Source of the DNA: CAYVTM01 sp964454645
GTDB lineage: Bacteria; Bacteroidota; Bacteroidia; Sphingobacteriales; Sphingobacteriaceae
Direction of reading: 5' to 3'
Length of the DNA: 28,636 bases
Assembly: GCA_964454645.1 (NCBI GenBank)
Contig: CAYVTM010000015.1
Span: forward strand, 1 to 28,636
Positions 16,704 through 26,300 of this stretch are shown here, one piece after another. The position numbers were made by a program, and so were the translations under genes. The notes under the pieces are model-generated. The model saw nothing but the letters and a program-made list of their open reading frames with translations, made no database searches and had not been told where the DNA came from. Within the stretch, counting starts at the first letter, position 1; each line of letters opens with the position of its first letter.

Positions 16704-18031
16704 TCCCTTAATTTATTATATAGGGTTTTACGATCGATGCTCAATAGCCTGGCCGCAGCGCTCTTGTTATACCGGGTCTTTTTTAATGCTCTTAAAATGG
16801 TATCTTTTTCAATATTGCTCGTTAATGTTTTAAGATTTGTTTCTTCGGAATTTATAGTTTTTTCAAATACAGCCTTATCGATCAATATTTCCGATGGTAA
16901 AGAATGAATCGTTATCTTATCCTCACCGGTAAATAACGCAGCTTTTCTGATAATATTCTTCAGCTCCCTTATATTACCCGGCCATGAATAATTTAACAGG
17001 AGATCCATCGTTTCCTTGTCAATATCTTTTACGTTTTTTCCAAGTTCATCGTTTGCTTTCTGCAGAAAAAAGTATGCAAAGACGGGTATATCCTCTTTTC
17101 TTTCGCGAAGGGGATCAACTTGTATGGCAAACTCATTCAGACGATGAAAAAGGTCTTCTCTGAATGCACCCGTATGCACTTCATTTTTCAGATCTTCATT
17201 AGTAGCAGCAATGATCCGCACATCTATATCAATATCTTTCGTTCCCCCTATCCTTTTTATAACACGTTCTTGCGTAGCACGCAATAACATAATCTGTATA
17301 TCATAGCTCAGATTTCCGATCTCGTCCAAAAAAATAGTTCCTCCGTTTGCCAATTCAAACTGGCCCGCCTTATCCACTAATGCGCCTGTAAATGATCCTT
17401 TCACATGGCCAAAAAGCTCACTTGCTGCTATTTCATTGGATAAAGCCCCGCAATCTACAGCTATGAACGGCTTATCAGAGCGGTAACTCAGATCGTGTAT
17501 TTTCCTGGCAACAAATTCTTTACCCGTACCGCTTTCACCTTCAATAATAACCGATAGCATTGTAGGCCCTACAAGCGAAATGCTTTTCTGAAGTTTTTCC
17601 CATGACTTTCCGGCACCTTCAGCAAACTGAACCCGATCTGCCGTGTTGACAACATCCTTTTTTATAGGACCCTGCTTTAGTGCATTTTTAACCAGCTCAA
17701 GCAATATGTCCGGATTCACCGGTTTGGTAATGTAATCAAAGGCGCCCAGCTTAATTGCTCTTACGGCCAAACGGATATCTCCATAACTTGTCATCATTAT
17801 AACCGGTACTCCTGATTGACTCTTTAATATTTCCTCCAACAGTATCATGCCGTCTTTGTCGGGCAGCATATAATCAGAAAGGATTAAATCGAATGTTTGC
17901 AATTCAAGTATTTTCAGTGCTGTGTTTACCTTGCCCGCTACACAAACTTCAAAACCATGCTTCGTAAGAAAACTGCTAAGCATCAGGCAAAATGTGCTAT
18001 CATCATCAACTACCAGAATTTTTTTATTCAT
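16685..18031 (-). CDS. NtrC-family sigma-54-dependent response regulator
   Basis: This 448-aa protein has a receiver domain (about 1-120; acidic pocket Asp9-Asp11, phospho-acceptor Asp53, Thr81, Lys103). Its AAA+ sigma-54 activator domain (about 140-365) has Walker A GESGTGKE (165-172), the sigma-54 contact loop as GSFTGA (212-217), Walker B GTIFLDEI (231-238), and the arginine-finger region around FREDLFHRL (290-298). A Fis-type HTH (about 405-446, RYNKSAAARLLSIDRKTLY) binds DNA. When phosphorylated, such proteins form hexamers and remodel sigma-54 RNA polymerase at -24/-12 promoters. All key residues are present, so it should be active. Its gene ends inside the kinase gene's 3' end and starts 30 bp after a hairpin terminator, so it probably has its own promoter or relies on read-through. 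A likely target is the sigma-54 candidate upstream of the giant adhesin. Confidence 0.95.
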   Translation of the reverse strand: MNKKILVVDDDSTFCLMLSSFLTKHGFEVCVAGKVNTALKILELQTFDLILSDYMLPDKDGMILLEEILKSQSGVPVIMMTSYGDIRLAVRAIKLGAFDYITKPVNPDILLELVKNALKQGPIKKDVVNTADRVQFAEGAGKSWEKLQKSISLVGPTMLSVIIEGESGTGKEFVARKIHDLSYRSDKPFIAVDCGALSNEIAASELFGHVKGSFTGALVDKAGQFELANGGTIFLDEIGNLSYDIQIMLLRATQERVIKRIGGTKDIDIDVRIIAATNEDLKNEVHTGAFREDLFHRLNEFAIQVDPLRERKEDIPVFAYFFLQKANDELGKNVKDIDKETMDLLLNYSWPGNIRELKNIIRKAALFTGEDKITIHSLPSEILIDKAVFEKTINSEETNLKTLTSNIEKDTILRALKKTRYNKSAAARLLSIDRKTLYNKLRDHDIDL

Positions 18032-18061
18032 TCCGCAAGTTCGTAAACTTAATTAAAATTA

Positions 18062-18086
18062 AAAAGCCTCCATTTAGGAGGCTTTT
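18062..18086 (-). terminator. hairpin terminator after the PepSY-like gene
   Basis: The stem GCCTCC/GGAGGC (18066-18071 with 18077-18082), extended by A4/T4, closes a 5-nt loop and is followed by a T run on the minus strand. It lies 22 bp after the stop at 18109 and 30 bp before the start of the sigma-54 regulator. It would therefore stop most transcripts that enter from the small gene. Confidence 0.8.
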
Positions 18087-18108
18087 AAGAAAACAGCAGT
18101 AATTACTG

Positions 18109-18447
18109 TTATTTTTCTTCAGGGGCAGGAGTATTTTCAACTTTAACCAAATTCCCTTCTTTATCGAACTTAACCATTTCTTCAACCCCGCTTGTAAGTA
18201 CCAAAACTTCATACCCAACTACAGCCCCATCTGTATTGTCCAAACGGAAAGCTTTTGTAATTGTACTTTCTTTTTTACTTTCTGCCAAACTTGCCATTAC
18301 CTTTTCAGGAAGTTGTGCAGCTTCAATCTCGGTTTTTTGTACTGTTTGCGTTTGAGAGGCAGTACTTGATACTTCCTGTGCTAACGCTGTTGAAGAAAAT
18401 GCATAAGATGCTGCTGATACAGCAAGTACATAAATAAACTTTTTCAT
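18109..18447 (-). CDS. small exported PepSY/BLIP-like protein
   Basis: This 112-aa protein has a clear signal peptide with likely cleavage after Ala23 (ALA|QE). After a Ser/Thr/Gln-rich linker (24-38), residues about 40-104 show a helix (LPEKVMASLAESKK), then strands with YEVLVLTSG, then FDKEGNLVKVE. This pattern of one helix followed by a small beta-sheet, ending in F[DN]..G.L, resembles periplasmic PepSY-like/BLIP-like proteins of Bacteroidota. There is no lipoprotein Cys and no membrane segment after the signal. Its role is unknown: PepSY-like domains often inhibit peptidases or modulate sensors, and its neighbours include a membrane sensor kinase. Promoter unclear; a weak -24-like element lies at 18481-18496 but lacks the -12 GC. 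Confidence 0.8.
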   Translation of the reverse strand: MKKFIYVLAVSAASYAFSSTALAQEVSSTASQTQTVQKTEIEAAQLPEKVMASLAESKKESTITKAFRLDNTDGAVVGYEVLVLTSGVEEMVKFDKEGNLVKVENTPAPEEK

Positions 18448-18826
18448 AGTTTTTAAGATTTAATTGTTTACATCAAGCTGATGAAAAATGATGCCATAAA
18501 AAATAAGCCCGTTTAGGAAGTAAAAATGGCCATTTCAATCATTTTTATTTTATGTTTATGTTGAATATTTCTACAGAATAGGTAAATATTCCTCATTAAT
18601 TATAATATATCGATCAGCCCGAAACCGGAAAAGAGGGCATCGTCACAGGCTGAACAAAGAAAACTCTCAGCATATAAACAATTCTATATTCTGCCATAAA
18701 CCTTATCCTGTTGATTTTATCAGGCTTTTAGTACATAGATTTATTAAAATGATAATATCTCAAAAGATCAAAAAGGCATGCTGAAATTACAGGAATGATA
18801 CGTGGTAATCCAAACGATTGAAACAC
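18448..18826. other. intergenic region upstream of the leader promoter
   Basis: It holds AT-rich sequence between the divergent PepSY-like and T9SS cargo genes. I see small inverted repeats such as CAGCC...GGCTG near 18614-18654, and a 12-nt direct repeat (GTACATAGATTT at 18731-18742, recurring at 18924-18935 inside the leader). No convincing gene, RNA family or mobile sequence is visible. Confidence 0.5.
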
Positions 18827-18858
18827 TTGCAGTTTTGGTATAAAAATGCGTAAATTTG
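18827..18858 (+). promoter_or_regulatory. Bacteroidota-type promoter for the T9SS cargo gene
   Basis: TTG at 18827-18829 and TAAATTTG at 18851-18858 are separated by 21 bp. They match the Bacteroidota primary sigma consensus TTG / TAnnTTTG. Transcription would start near 18865-18870 and give a leader of about 185 nt before the ATG at 19052. Confidence 0.6.
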
Positions 18859-18889
18859 CATTTCAATATTAAATCCACAACAACACACA

Positions 18890-18995
18890 GGGCTAGCAGA
18901 GCAGGAGCGCCCATGAAACATTGGTACATAGATTTGCTTTTATAGCAAGGCCGGCTCCAATATCATCACAAACCGGAAGGTAGCAGTGCTCTTTA
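18890..18995 (+). promoter_or_regulatory. structured 5' leader, possible cis-regulatory RNA
   Basis: Downstream of the promoter and before the T9SS cargo gene, a GC-rich stretch can fold as a branched element. AGAGC (18898-18902) pairs with GCTCT (18988-18992). GGAGC (18904-18908) pairs with GCTCC (18954-18958). TTGCT (18934-18938) pairs with AGCAA (18944-18948). A hairpin ACC-GGAA-GGT (18972-18981) is flanked by CAC (18967-18969) pairing with GTG (18986-18988). Flanking sequence is AT-rich, so this GC-rich island stands out. It does not match any riboswitch I recognise. Alternatives are a separate small RNA or chance pairing. Confidence 0.4.
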
Positions 18996-19051
18996 ATTAA
19001 CACAACAACAATTAATTTTTTGATTAGCTAAGATTTATATAAATAATTACC

Positions 19052-22000
19052 ATGAAAATAATTATTACATTAGGCTGCAAATCTTCTTTGTTGATATTTG
19101 CATTACTTGTGTTAAACGCTCCTCTTTCTTTTGCACAGATTACTATCGTGAACGACCTGTTCGAAGATGGTAACATCACCGCAAACCCGGAATGGTTTGG
19201 GAATACTTCAAAATTTACTGTATCCTCTTCATCGCCTCTGGAAGGGAACTATTCTCTTGTCAGTAATACCGGGGATAGTCCTTCGTCCATTTCAGCACAG
19301 TTTGGAGTAAACAGTAACCTAAGCGGCAGAAGCTATACCTGGAATTTATTATACAGAAGCCCGGGGACAAACAATCATACACAAGACTGGTGGAATGATA
19401 ACGGAACCATACCTGCGGGAAAAAATTATTGGCGCTACTGGATTGCAGCCAATCAAACCAATGTAAACACCAATTCGACACAAGGATATTTTTTGGACCA
19501 TTCGGGCAATCAGCTGAGATTAATTAATATTAAAAATAACAGCCAGTGGACAGCGCTCACTTACACAATTGCTACCAACACTACCTATTCAATTAAAATT
19601 ACCAGGTATCAGAACGGCACAATAGCACTTTTTATTGATGAAGGAACCGCTGAAGCTACTACTCAAAGGGGTACTTTAGCTTGGTTCGATAATCTCTTTC
19701 AATCAGGTAGCAACAATTTATACATGATTATGCATGCCAGCGAAACCTCCCCGGGCAGATTCAAATGGGACAAGCTGGGATTATTCTCGAAAGTATTGAC
19801 CATAAGCCCTCTGGCCGGTATGCCCAGTCAGGATATTCAACAAGGTAGTACGAATATTCCCATTATAGGATTTAAAGCTTCTGCTACCGGACTAATTACC
19901 CTTAAAAAAGTGAGAGTATTTGTGAAGGACAATCAGGGAAATAATGTAAATATGAATCAGGGCTTTTATACTAATTTTAAGCTCATCAAATCGGAAGATG
20001 AAGATTTTTATACTACCGATGATAATACTGTTTTGCCCAATGCTACTTTTCAGATGCTTACCGGTCAGGTATATATACGCGACATCGAACGCACATTGAA
20101 TAACTCGGGTGAAAATTATTTTGTGGTTATGGATTTCGAGTATAAAAACGCGGGAGATCCTCCATCGAGCATGAACTTCTTTATGACTTGTACCGATTGC
20201 GGTCCTCTGCACTCCAATGTAGAAACGGAAAATGAGGAAGCTGTAGGTAATTTCACACCTTTTTATGGGCCCTCCATGGGCTTGTTAAGAGTTTTTATAT
20301 GGAAAAATACAAGCGGCAGCCAAAATTGGACTTCCTCAAACTCCTGGGAACCTAATCGTGGAAGCCCCGCAGATAACGATGTGCTGGAGTTTTCGAAAGG
20401 CGGAGCTGTTACACCCACCAGTATCTCATCACTTACCGCAGGAAAAATCGTTATCAAAGGAAATACACAGGTAAGCATTCCGGCTTCGAGCATGAGTGCC
20501 AATACAACCTTTATCATTAACGCCAATAGCAATAATTCATTCGAAATTGAAAACGGCTCTTCTTTAAACATCAGCAGTAACGATGCAAATAAAAAGTTTA
20601 CGATTAATCTCACCGAAGGAGCGGAAGCAAATATCGAAGGGGATCTGCTCCTGTCGGGACAAGCACATGTTATAAAAGCTGCCGAACCTTCAGCGATTAA
20701 TTTTAAGCCGGGAAGTGTATTTACGGGCGGAAGTGGGTTGAGCGGTAATCCTTTCGGTAATGAAATCACCGGTTCAATCGTTTTTGAAGATGGGGCCTTG
20801 TTGGTTGACGAAACCGGCAATGTAGATTATTTTTCTCCCGCAAACGTTATCACAATGTCACCTAACAGTACTTATCGTTTTGCGGTTGATGCAACACCTG
20901 ATTATAATAATAAAACTTTCGGCAATGTGGAAGTCAGCAGTGGCAAGACTTTAAATATGACTAACAACACTTACCATATTGCAGGCGATTTGCAGGGAGC
21001 GGGAAATATCACACTGGGCTCGGGAACCATTAATCTCGATGGTGATTTTTCAAGTTCAGGAAGCTTTACTGCGGGAACCGGAACGATAAACTATAAAGGA
21101 GATGGTGACCAAAACGTAAGAGCTGCTAACTATTATAATCTTAAAATTGATGGAAGCGGAGAGAAAAATCTTAACGGGAATATAACTGTCAACGCTAACT
21201 TAATGCTCAGTGCGGGATTATTGGATTTAAACAATAATACCCTTAACCTCGCGGGCACAACAAGCAGTACCGGCGGGGCGATTAGAGGCGGAAGCTGCGC
21301 AAACCCATCAGGAAATATTAACATCACAGGATCAGGCAGCTTAGGCGAGCTTGCCTTCGACAACACTTCTCACTTTCTGGGCAATGTTTCGATAAACAGA
21401 AACGGCAGTTCGACTTTTGATACCAAATTCGGAATCGGCGGAACGCTCAGTCTTGTTCAGGGAGAGCTTATTTGTAATGATATTCTGTATTTCGGTGAAA
21501 ATAATATCCCTGTCAGCAGAACCAACGGAACCTTAACACTCGGCACAGATGCAGGCTTGTATTTCGGCGCTTGTGGTACCGGAGGAAATGCATTTACACT
21601 TCCGAACAATTTATTTACAAGTACAACAAACTTTAAAGACCTTACTTTAAACAGAACCAATGGTATGGCTTTAGGGAATCAAATGCTGAATCTTAACGGA
21701 ACCCTGAAAATATCATCCGGAACTTTACAAACCAATGCGAATCTTACACTTCTTTCTACTGCCGAAAAAACAGCCCGGGTAGATTCCATTCTTTGTGAAA
21801 CCTGTGGAGTAAGTGGAAATGTACATATACAACGTTTTATTCCGGGTGGAGCTGCTAAAAGAAAATGGAGAATATTGGCAATGCCTGTAAACCAGGGCGG
21901 GTCATTGGCATTAACACAACTTATTGATGATATTCATGTCACCGGTCCCGGAGGTTCTGCCAATGGTTTCGATGATAGCCCTAATAATAGCCATTCCATA

Positions 22001-23239
22001 AAAACATACGACGAACAGGCATTGGGTCCGATAGACAGCGGATGGGCATTTCCCTCAAACATCAATCATACTTATCCAACCGGTAAAGGATTTTTTGCCT
22101 TTATCAGAGGTAACCGCGAAACACCTGATCCTTTCGATCAGTTTTCAATTGCCAACGATGCAACCATTACTTATACCGGCGCATTGAATATGGGCTTCTA
22201 TTCGCTTCCTGTAAGCTATAACAGCACGCCGAATGTAGCCGATGGAATGAGTCTGGTTGCGAATCCCTATGCTTCTGCTATCGATTGGGCAGCAACAAAC
22301 GGTTGGATAAAAACCAATGTTCAGAATAAGGTCTGGCTCTATAATCCGCTTTCGGCATCCTACGGAATTTATGATGCCAATTTAGGAGTTGGTACGAATG
22401 GCGCTACGCGATACATCGCTTCGGGGCAAGGCTTTCTTGTAAAAGCAATTAATAATTCGGTTATGCTTTCCATTACTGAAAGAGCCAAAGTTGATGCGGC
22501 AGCCTCCGACTTCTTCCGTCCGGATAACAGCACTTACAGCAATATCTTAAAGTTGAAAGTTGAAAAAGATTCTATCACGAGCGATGAAGCCATTCTGGTA
22601 TTAGGCGAAAATTATTCGGGTAATTTCGATGAAAGCGATGCACAGAAATTATTCAGTGATAATTTGAATTTTTATTTTAAATCGAAAGATAATATTAATC
22701 TTGCTATCAACACATATCCTATTCCCGCCGGTCCCGACACTATTAAGATGTCTATCTTCAGTTATTTGGGATCAGCTGTTTGGGAAGGAGATTATACACT
22801 TCGTTTTGATGGTTCAGAAAATGTATTACCCAATGTGGAAATCTATTTTGAAGATCTTTATGCCGGTCAGTTATTCAACATCAGAGATGTCAGCGAATAT
22901 ACTTTCAGTATTGTAAATGCAGCGGGAAGTACCGGTAACGACCGTTTCCGTTTATTATTAAACTACAAGCCAACGGGAGTTTCCAAAGATGTCAAAGCAT
23001 CCATGCTCAGCGTATTCCCGAATCCATTCGATCATAAACTCGAAGTGCATTTTAATGAATCCATTATTTCGGGCAAAGCTTCCATAGAAATCTATAACAC
23101 CTTCGGCCAGTTTGTAAAAAGTATACCTGTGAAAACACAAAGGGAAATTTTGGATTTACAAGAATTGCCAATGGGTATTTATTTATTGAAATGTACGTAT
23201 AACGGTAAAATGGAAACGCATAGGGTGCTGAAACAATAA
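19052..23239 (+). CDS. large T9SS-exported beta-rich surface protein
   Basis: This 1,395-aa protein has a signal peptide with likely cleavage after Ala28 (SFA|QI). Its C-terminal T9SS type A sorting domain spans about 1318-1395 (VFPNPF, FGQFVKSI, LPMGIYLLK), so it should cross the outer membrane and be anchored or released. Between them lie a beta-sandwich-like N-terminal region (about 29-246), a second beta domain starting VLTISPLAG (about 248-375), a WKN...NWTS.NSW linker (417-432), and a long Gly/Asn/Ser-rich region (about 450-905). The last shows repeated strands such as GSGTINLDGDF and TLNLAGT, fitting a right-handed beta-helix. A conserved Bacteroidota module (about 920-1140; RKWRILAMPV, GFLVKA) precedes the tail. 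No catalytic motif is recognised; adhesion or carbohydrate contact is possible but unproven. It is monocistronic, with its own promoter and terminator. Confidence 0.9.
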   Translation: MKIIITLGCKSSLLIFALLVLNAPLSFAQITIVNDLFEDGNITANPEWFGNTSKFTVSSSSPLEGNYSLVSNTGDSPSSISAQFGVNSNLSGRSYTWNLLYRSPGTNNHTQDWWNDNGTIPAGKNYWRYWIAANQTNVNTNSTQGYFLDHSGNQLRLINIKNNSQWTALTYTIATNTTYSIKITRYQNGTIALFIDEGTAEATTQRGTLAWFDNLFQSGSNNLYMIMHASETSPGRFKWDKLGLFSKVLTISPLAGMPSQDIQQGSTNIPIIGFKASATGLITLKKVRVFVKDNQGNNVNMNQGFYTNFKLIKSEDEDFYTTDDNTVLPNATFQMLTGQVYIRDIERTLNNSGENYFVVMDFEYKNAGDPPSSMNFFMTCTDCGPLHSNVETENEEAVGNFTPFYGPSMGLLRVFIWKNTSGSQNWTSSNSWEPNRGSPADNDVLEFSKGGAVTPTSISSLTAGKIVIKGNTQVSIPASSMSANTTFIINANSNNSFEIENGSSLNISSNDANKKFTINLTEGAEANIEGDLLLSGQAHVIKAAEPSAINFKPGSVFTGGSGLSGNPFGNEITGSIVFEDGALLVDETGNVDYFSPANVITMSPNSTYRFAVDATPDYNNKTFGNVEVSSGKTLNMTNNTYHIAGDLQGAGNITLGSGTINLDGDFSSSGSFTAGTGTINYKGDGDQNVRAANYYNLKIDGSGEKNLNGNITVNANLMLSAGLLDLNNNTLNLAGTTSSTGGAIRGGSCANPSGNINITGSGSLGELAFDNTSHFLGNVSINRNGSSTFDTKFGIGGTLSLVQGELICNDILYFGENNIPVSRTNGTLTLGTDAGLYFGACGTGGNAFTLPNNLFTSTTNFKDLTLNRTNGMALGNQMLNLNGTLKISSGTLQTNANLTLLSTAEKTARVDSILCETCGVSGNVHIQRFIPGGAAKRKWRILAMPVNQGGSLALTQLIDDIHVTGPGGSANGFDDSPNNSHSIKTYDEQALGPIDSGWAFPSNINHTYPTGKGFFAFIRGNRETPDPFDQFSIANDATITYTGALNMGFYSLPVSYNSTPNVADGMSLVANPYASAIDWAATNGWIKTNVQNKVWLYNPLSASYGIYDANLGVGTNGATRYIASGQGFLVKAINNSVMLSITERAKVDAAASDFFRPDNSTYSNILKLKVEKDSITSDEAILVLGENYSGNFDESDAQKLFSDNLNFYFKSKDNINLAINTYPIPAGPDTIKMSIFSYLGSAVWEGDYTLRFDGSENVLPNVEIYFEDLYAGQLFNIRDVSEYTFSIVNAAGSTGNDRFRLLLNYKPTGVSKDVKASMLSVFPNPFDHKLEVHFNESIISGKASIEIYNTFGQFVKSIPVKTQREILDLQELPMGIYLLKCTYNGKMETHRVLKQ

Positions 23240-23261
23240 GCGACCGCATTGATTACAAAAT

Positions 23262-23293
23262 AAAAAGCCCGGTCAGTTTTGACCGGGCTTTTT
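23262..23293. terminator. strong bidirectional terminator between convergent genes
   Basis: A 14-bp perfect stem (A5 GCCCGGTCA / TGACCGGGC T5) closes a GTTT loop. It has A and T runs on the two sides, so it can work in both directions. It lies 22 bp after the stop of the T9SS cargo gene and about 105 bp after the stop of the convergent protease-like gene. Confidence 0.9.
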
Positions 23294-23397
23294 TTAGTAA
23301 GGATAATTTATTACAAATGGCTGAGTTTTTATTATGCTCTTCCACCGAAAATAAAACCGCACCCCGACTATCTTAAAGTGGAATATCGCCGGGAATA

Positions 23398-26300
23398 TTA
23401 CTCCGGTACTTTTATCACTTTTTGTTTAAATAAAATTTTATTGTCGTTGTTAACATAAACAAAGTAAACCCCCGCAGCCTCAGAAAGGTGGAGCGTTGTG
23501 ACACTTTCTGAAACCCTGCTGCTGGTCACAAGTTGTCCATACATATTGTAAACATTGACGATGCTTGTCGGCGGTGCATTGATAAGGTTCAGTTCATTTT
23601 TGAAGGGATTAGGATAAGTCAGTATCATATTATTGAATCCGGAGCTTACCGACTGTATAAGGGGGGGCTTCATACTGGTATCATAGATAGCAGCACCGAC
23701 TATGAATTCCTTTAAAGAAAAGCCCGAGATATCTACATAGCTGAAAGCAGAGTCGATAGTGTAGTTTATAGAACCTGCTTCGATCCATGATAACGGTTCT
23801 GCTCTGCTCACCTTACTTCTCAAACTATCAATACTTTCTTCGATAAACCATCGCACAGGTGTACGGAAAATATCGCAGGAGTTTCCCGAAGGGTTAAGCA
23901 CTGCATTAACGGAATCATTGCCATCAATAAATAAACGTAACTGTAAGCCGGCAAGATCAGAAGCAGTACTTACATATAGCAGGCGATTGATCATTGCAAT
24001 CCGAGTTGAATCGTTACAGGATATCAGTACGTCCGGGCTATTATCCGTATGCAGGCTGAATTTCAGTATTGAATCCGTTTGCGAAGGCAGCGTAGTGGTC
24101 AAGTGCGCCACGGCATACCTTTGTGTACTATCTGTAAGTGTCAGCGTATTCTGTTCCACACAAAACCTTGCAGCTTTGGAGTTTTCAGGAAGCGCCATCA
24201 TCACGAAATCTTTGCGCTTCCTTATAAGCGAAAAATAAAAAGTCACATTCTCCTGAAGGTTGATCTCAGCGAATACATATTGTTTACCATCTCCCGCGCG
24301 GTACGGCATAATATCCAGAAAGCGATAAGAAGATATATCTGCCAGATCTTTTGTGATTAATAATTTATATTCTTCACATTCCGAATTCAGTTCAACCATG
24401 GTATCGTTAAAGTTCAGTCTGAATATACCGGCATTGCCCGTATGCTGAAGCTTCCATGTTCTCTGTAATCTCAGCGAGGAATCCGTCATCTGTATATTGT
24501 AAACGGGAAGTGCTCCATTGTGACCCCATATCACAAAACTTGAATCCTGTCCGAATACTGCATTGTTAAGCTTATTAGAAGCCGCAACCGGCCCCAGGCT
24601 GCCCGTCACAACATCTCCGGGGTCTTCGGTGCTGAAAGATTGCTTTTGCATCAGGCCCTGACGATCATCACGCGCAATACCTGCTATGTTAAATGAATAG
24701 CCGCCCGCTCTATATACTTCTCTTCCGGATGCATTCAGATACGGTTGATTAAAGTTAAATCCATACTTAAGCGCGAGGTACGAATATACCTTCTGTGCTT
24801 CACTCGCAGACAATGACCTGGTAAATTGAATGATTTCGGCGATCTCTCCTTTAAGCCTTCCTTCACCATTAAGCGAATCATACCGCGAACCTATATTATA
24901 CGCTGTGTAATATAATGTGGAATTGACCGGTATCCCCTGAGTGTGTAATCCGTCCGCAGAAGAAAGAAATATATTGCCCGGTGTAAAACCAGCCAGCATG
25001 CAATTCCATTTGCCGGTTAATTTGGCGGAGGAAGCAAATTTGGTATTATATTTATATATACCGATTTGCCCGCTGCTATCTATTCTGCAGAATGGAGTAT
25101 ATGTTAAAGGATAAGCATCATCACCTCCCGGCGGAAATGAAAATCCGATTATCCTTGCTTTATTGCCTGAATTGTCGTGCATATTAAATACTGCATAAGT
25201 ATACCCCTGATTCGCTGAGCCCGAGGTGATCTTTCCATGAACTCCCCCATCGTTGTTAAATACCAGTACCGGATTATAGTTTATTCCTGTAGCTTTAACA
25301 TGGATACCAGCTCCCGACTCCGTTCTGTTCTTTATTGCATAAGGGAAAGAATCTCTCCAGGCATTTATCGGACCTGTAGTATCTGAAGCCATGTTATTTC
25401 CATCCAGCCAAAGGGCCAGGCCGCCGGATATCCCTCCGGGTACCGCATAATCCGATGCTTCTATGTTAAGTCCAAGATGTGTCCGATTATTTCCTTTATG
25501 TACAATACGTATTATTGATTCTTCATCAAGGTGCCCCTGCCATACAATGCCCAGGTTAACACCATTTTGAGGGGAGGTATAAACCGGTTGTCCATTAATG
25601 AAAAGCTGTATTCCCGACATATTATAATCAAGCCTCATTGTGTAATACCCCTTTGCAAAACCTTTACGCTTGTAGATCAGTGTGTATATCTTTCCGATTT
25701 CACAGCCTTCGTATCCTGCCATATTATCAATTTGCCCGGCTATATCGTCGTAGTAAAGCTTCGTATTAATGGAAAGCGGATACATTACCACCCTGCCATA
25801 AAATTTTTGGTAGTCATTATCCTTAAAAGCATAAATATTCCATGCGCGGTCACCATATTTTAATGTATCACTGATTGCCAAGTGTGTACTTATTTTGATT
25901 GTATCACCAATATAAACACATCCTCCCTGCTGGAATACTTTGTAATAATAGTCGCCGGGAGTACTTGCTTTCAATGCGATCGTTCTCACAGTAATTCCCG
26001 GTAAAACCATACCATTCCGGTACCAGCGAATACTATCCCTGTCGAGGTTATGCGCACTGACAATCAATGAATCACCCAAGCATAAATTGTATTCCTTGCT
26101 GTATGAAAGCGGAAGGCTGAGTACGGTTGTCTGCTTGTCAGATATCGGAGACGAACGCAGGCTTACCGCACCATTAGAATGAAGAGCGGCAATGGCAAAC
26201 CACTCTTCCCGGTTAAAAGTCTGGCCGGGTCCTAATAATGATGATGCATCCAGCTGTACTGAGGTAGCCGGATGATCAACGCGGGCTACTTCGTCCATAT

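Noticed and set aside
18024..18218. 64-codon minus-strand frame spanning the terminator
   Set aside because: It overlaps the PepSY-like gene and the hairpin terminator in another frame and has no protein-like pattern.
18481..18496. Sigma-54-like element upstream of the PepSY-like gene
   Set aside because: The -24 half (TGGCA) is good, but at the correct spacing the -12 half reads CA instead of the invariant GC.
18836..18850. Sigma-54-like TGGTATAAAAATGCG upstream of the T9SS cargo gene
   Set aside because: Only 9 nt separate GG and GC, whereas sigma-54 needs 10; the overlapping TTG / TAnnTTTG promoter explains the region better.
18967..18990. Signal recognition particle RNA apex (CCGGAAGG...AGCAG)
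   Set aside because: The GGAA tetraloop and AGCAG resemble SRP domain IV, but the nearly universal CAGG on the 5' side of the internal loop is absent, and the AT-rich 3' side cannot form the long SRP hairpin. Kept as part of the structured leader instead.
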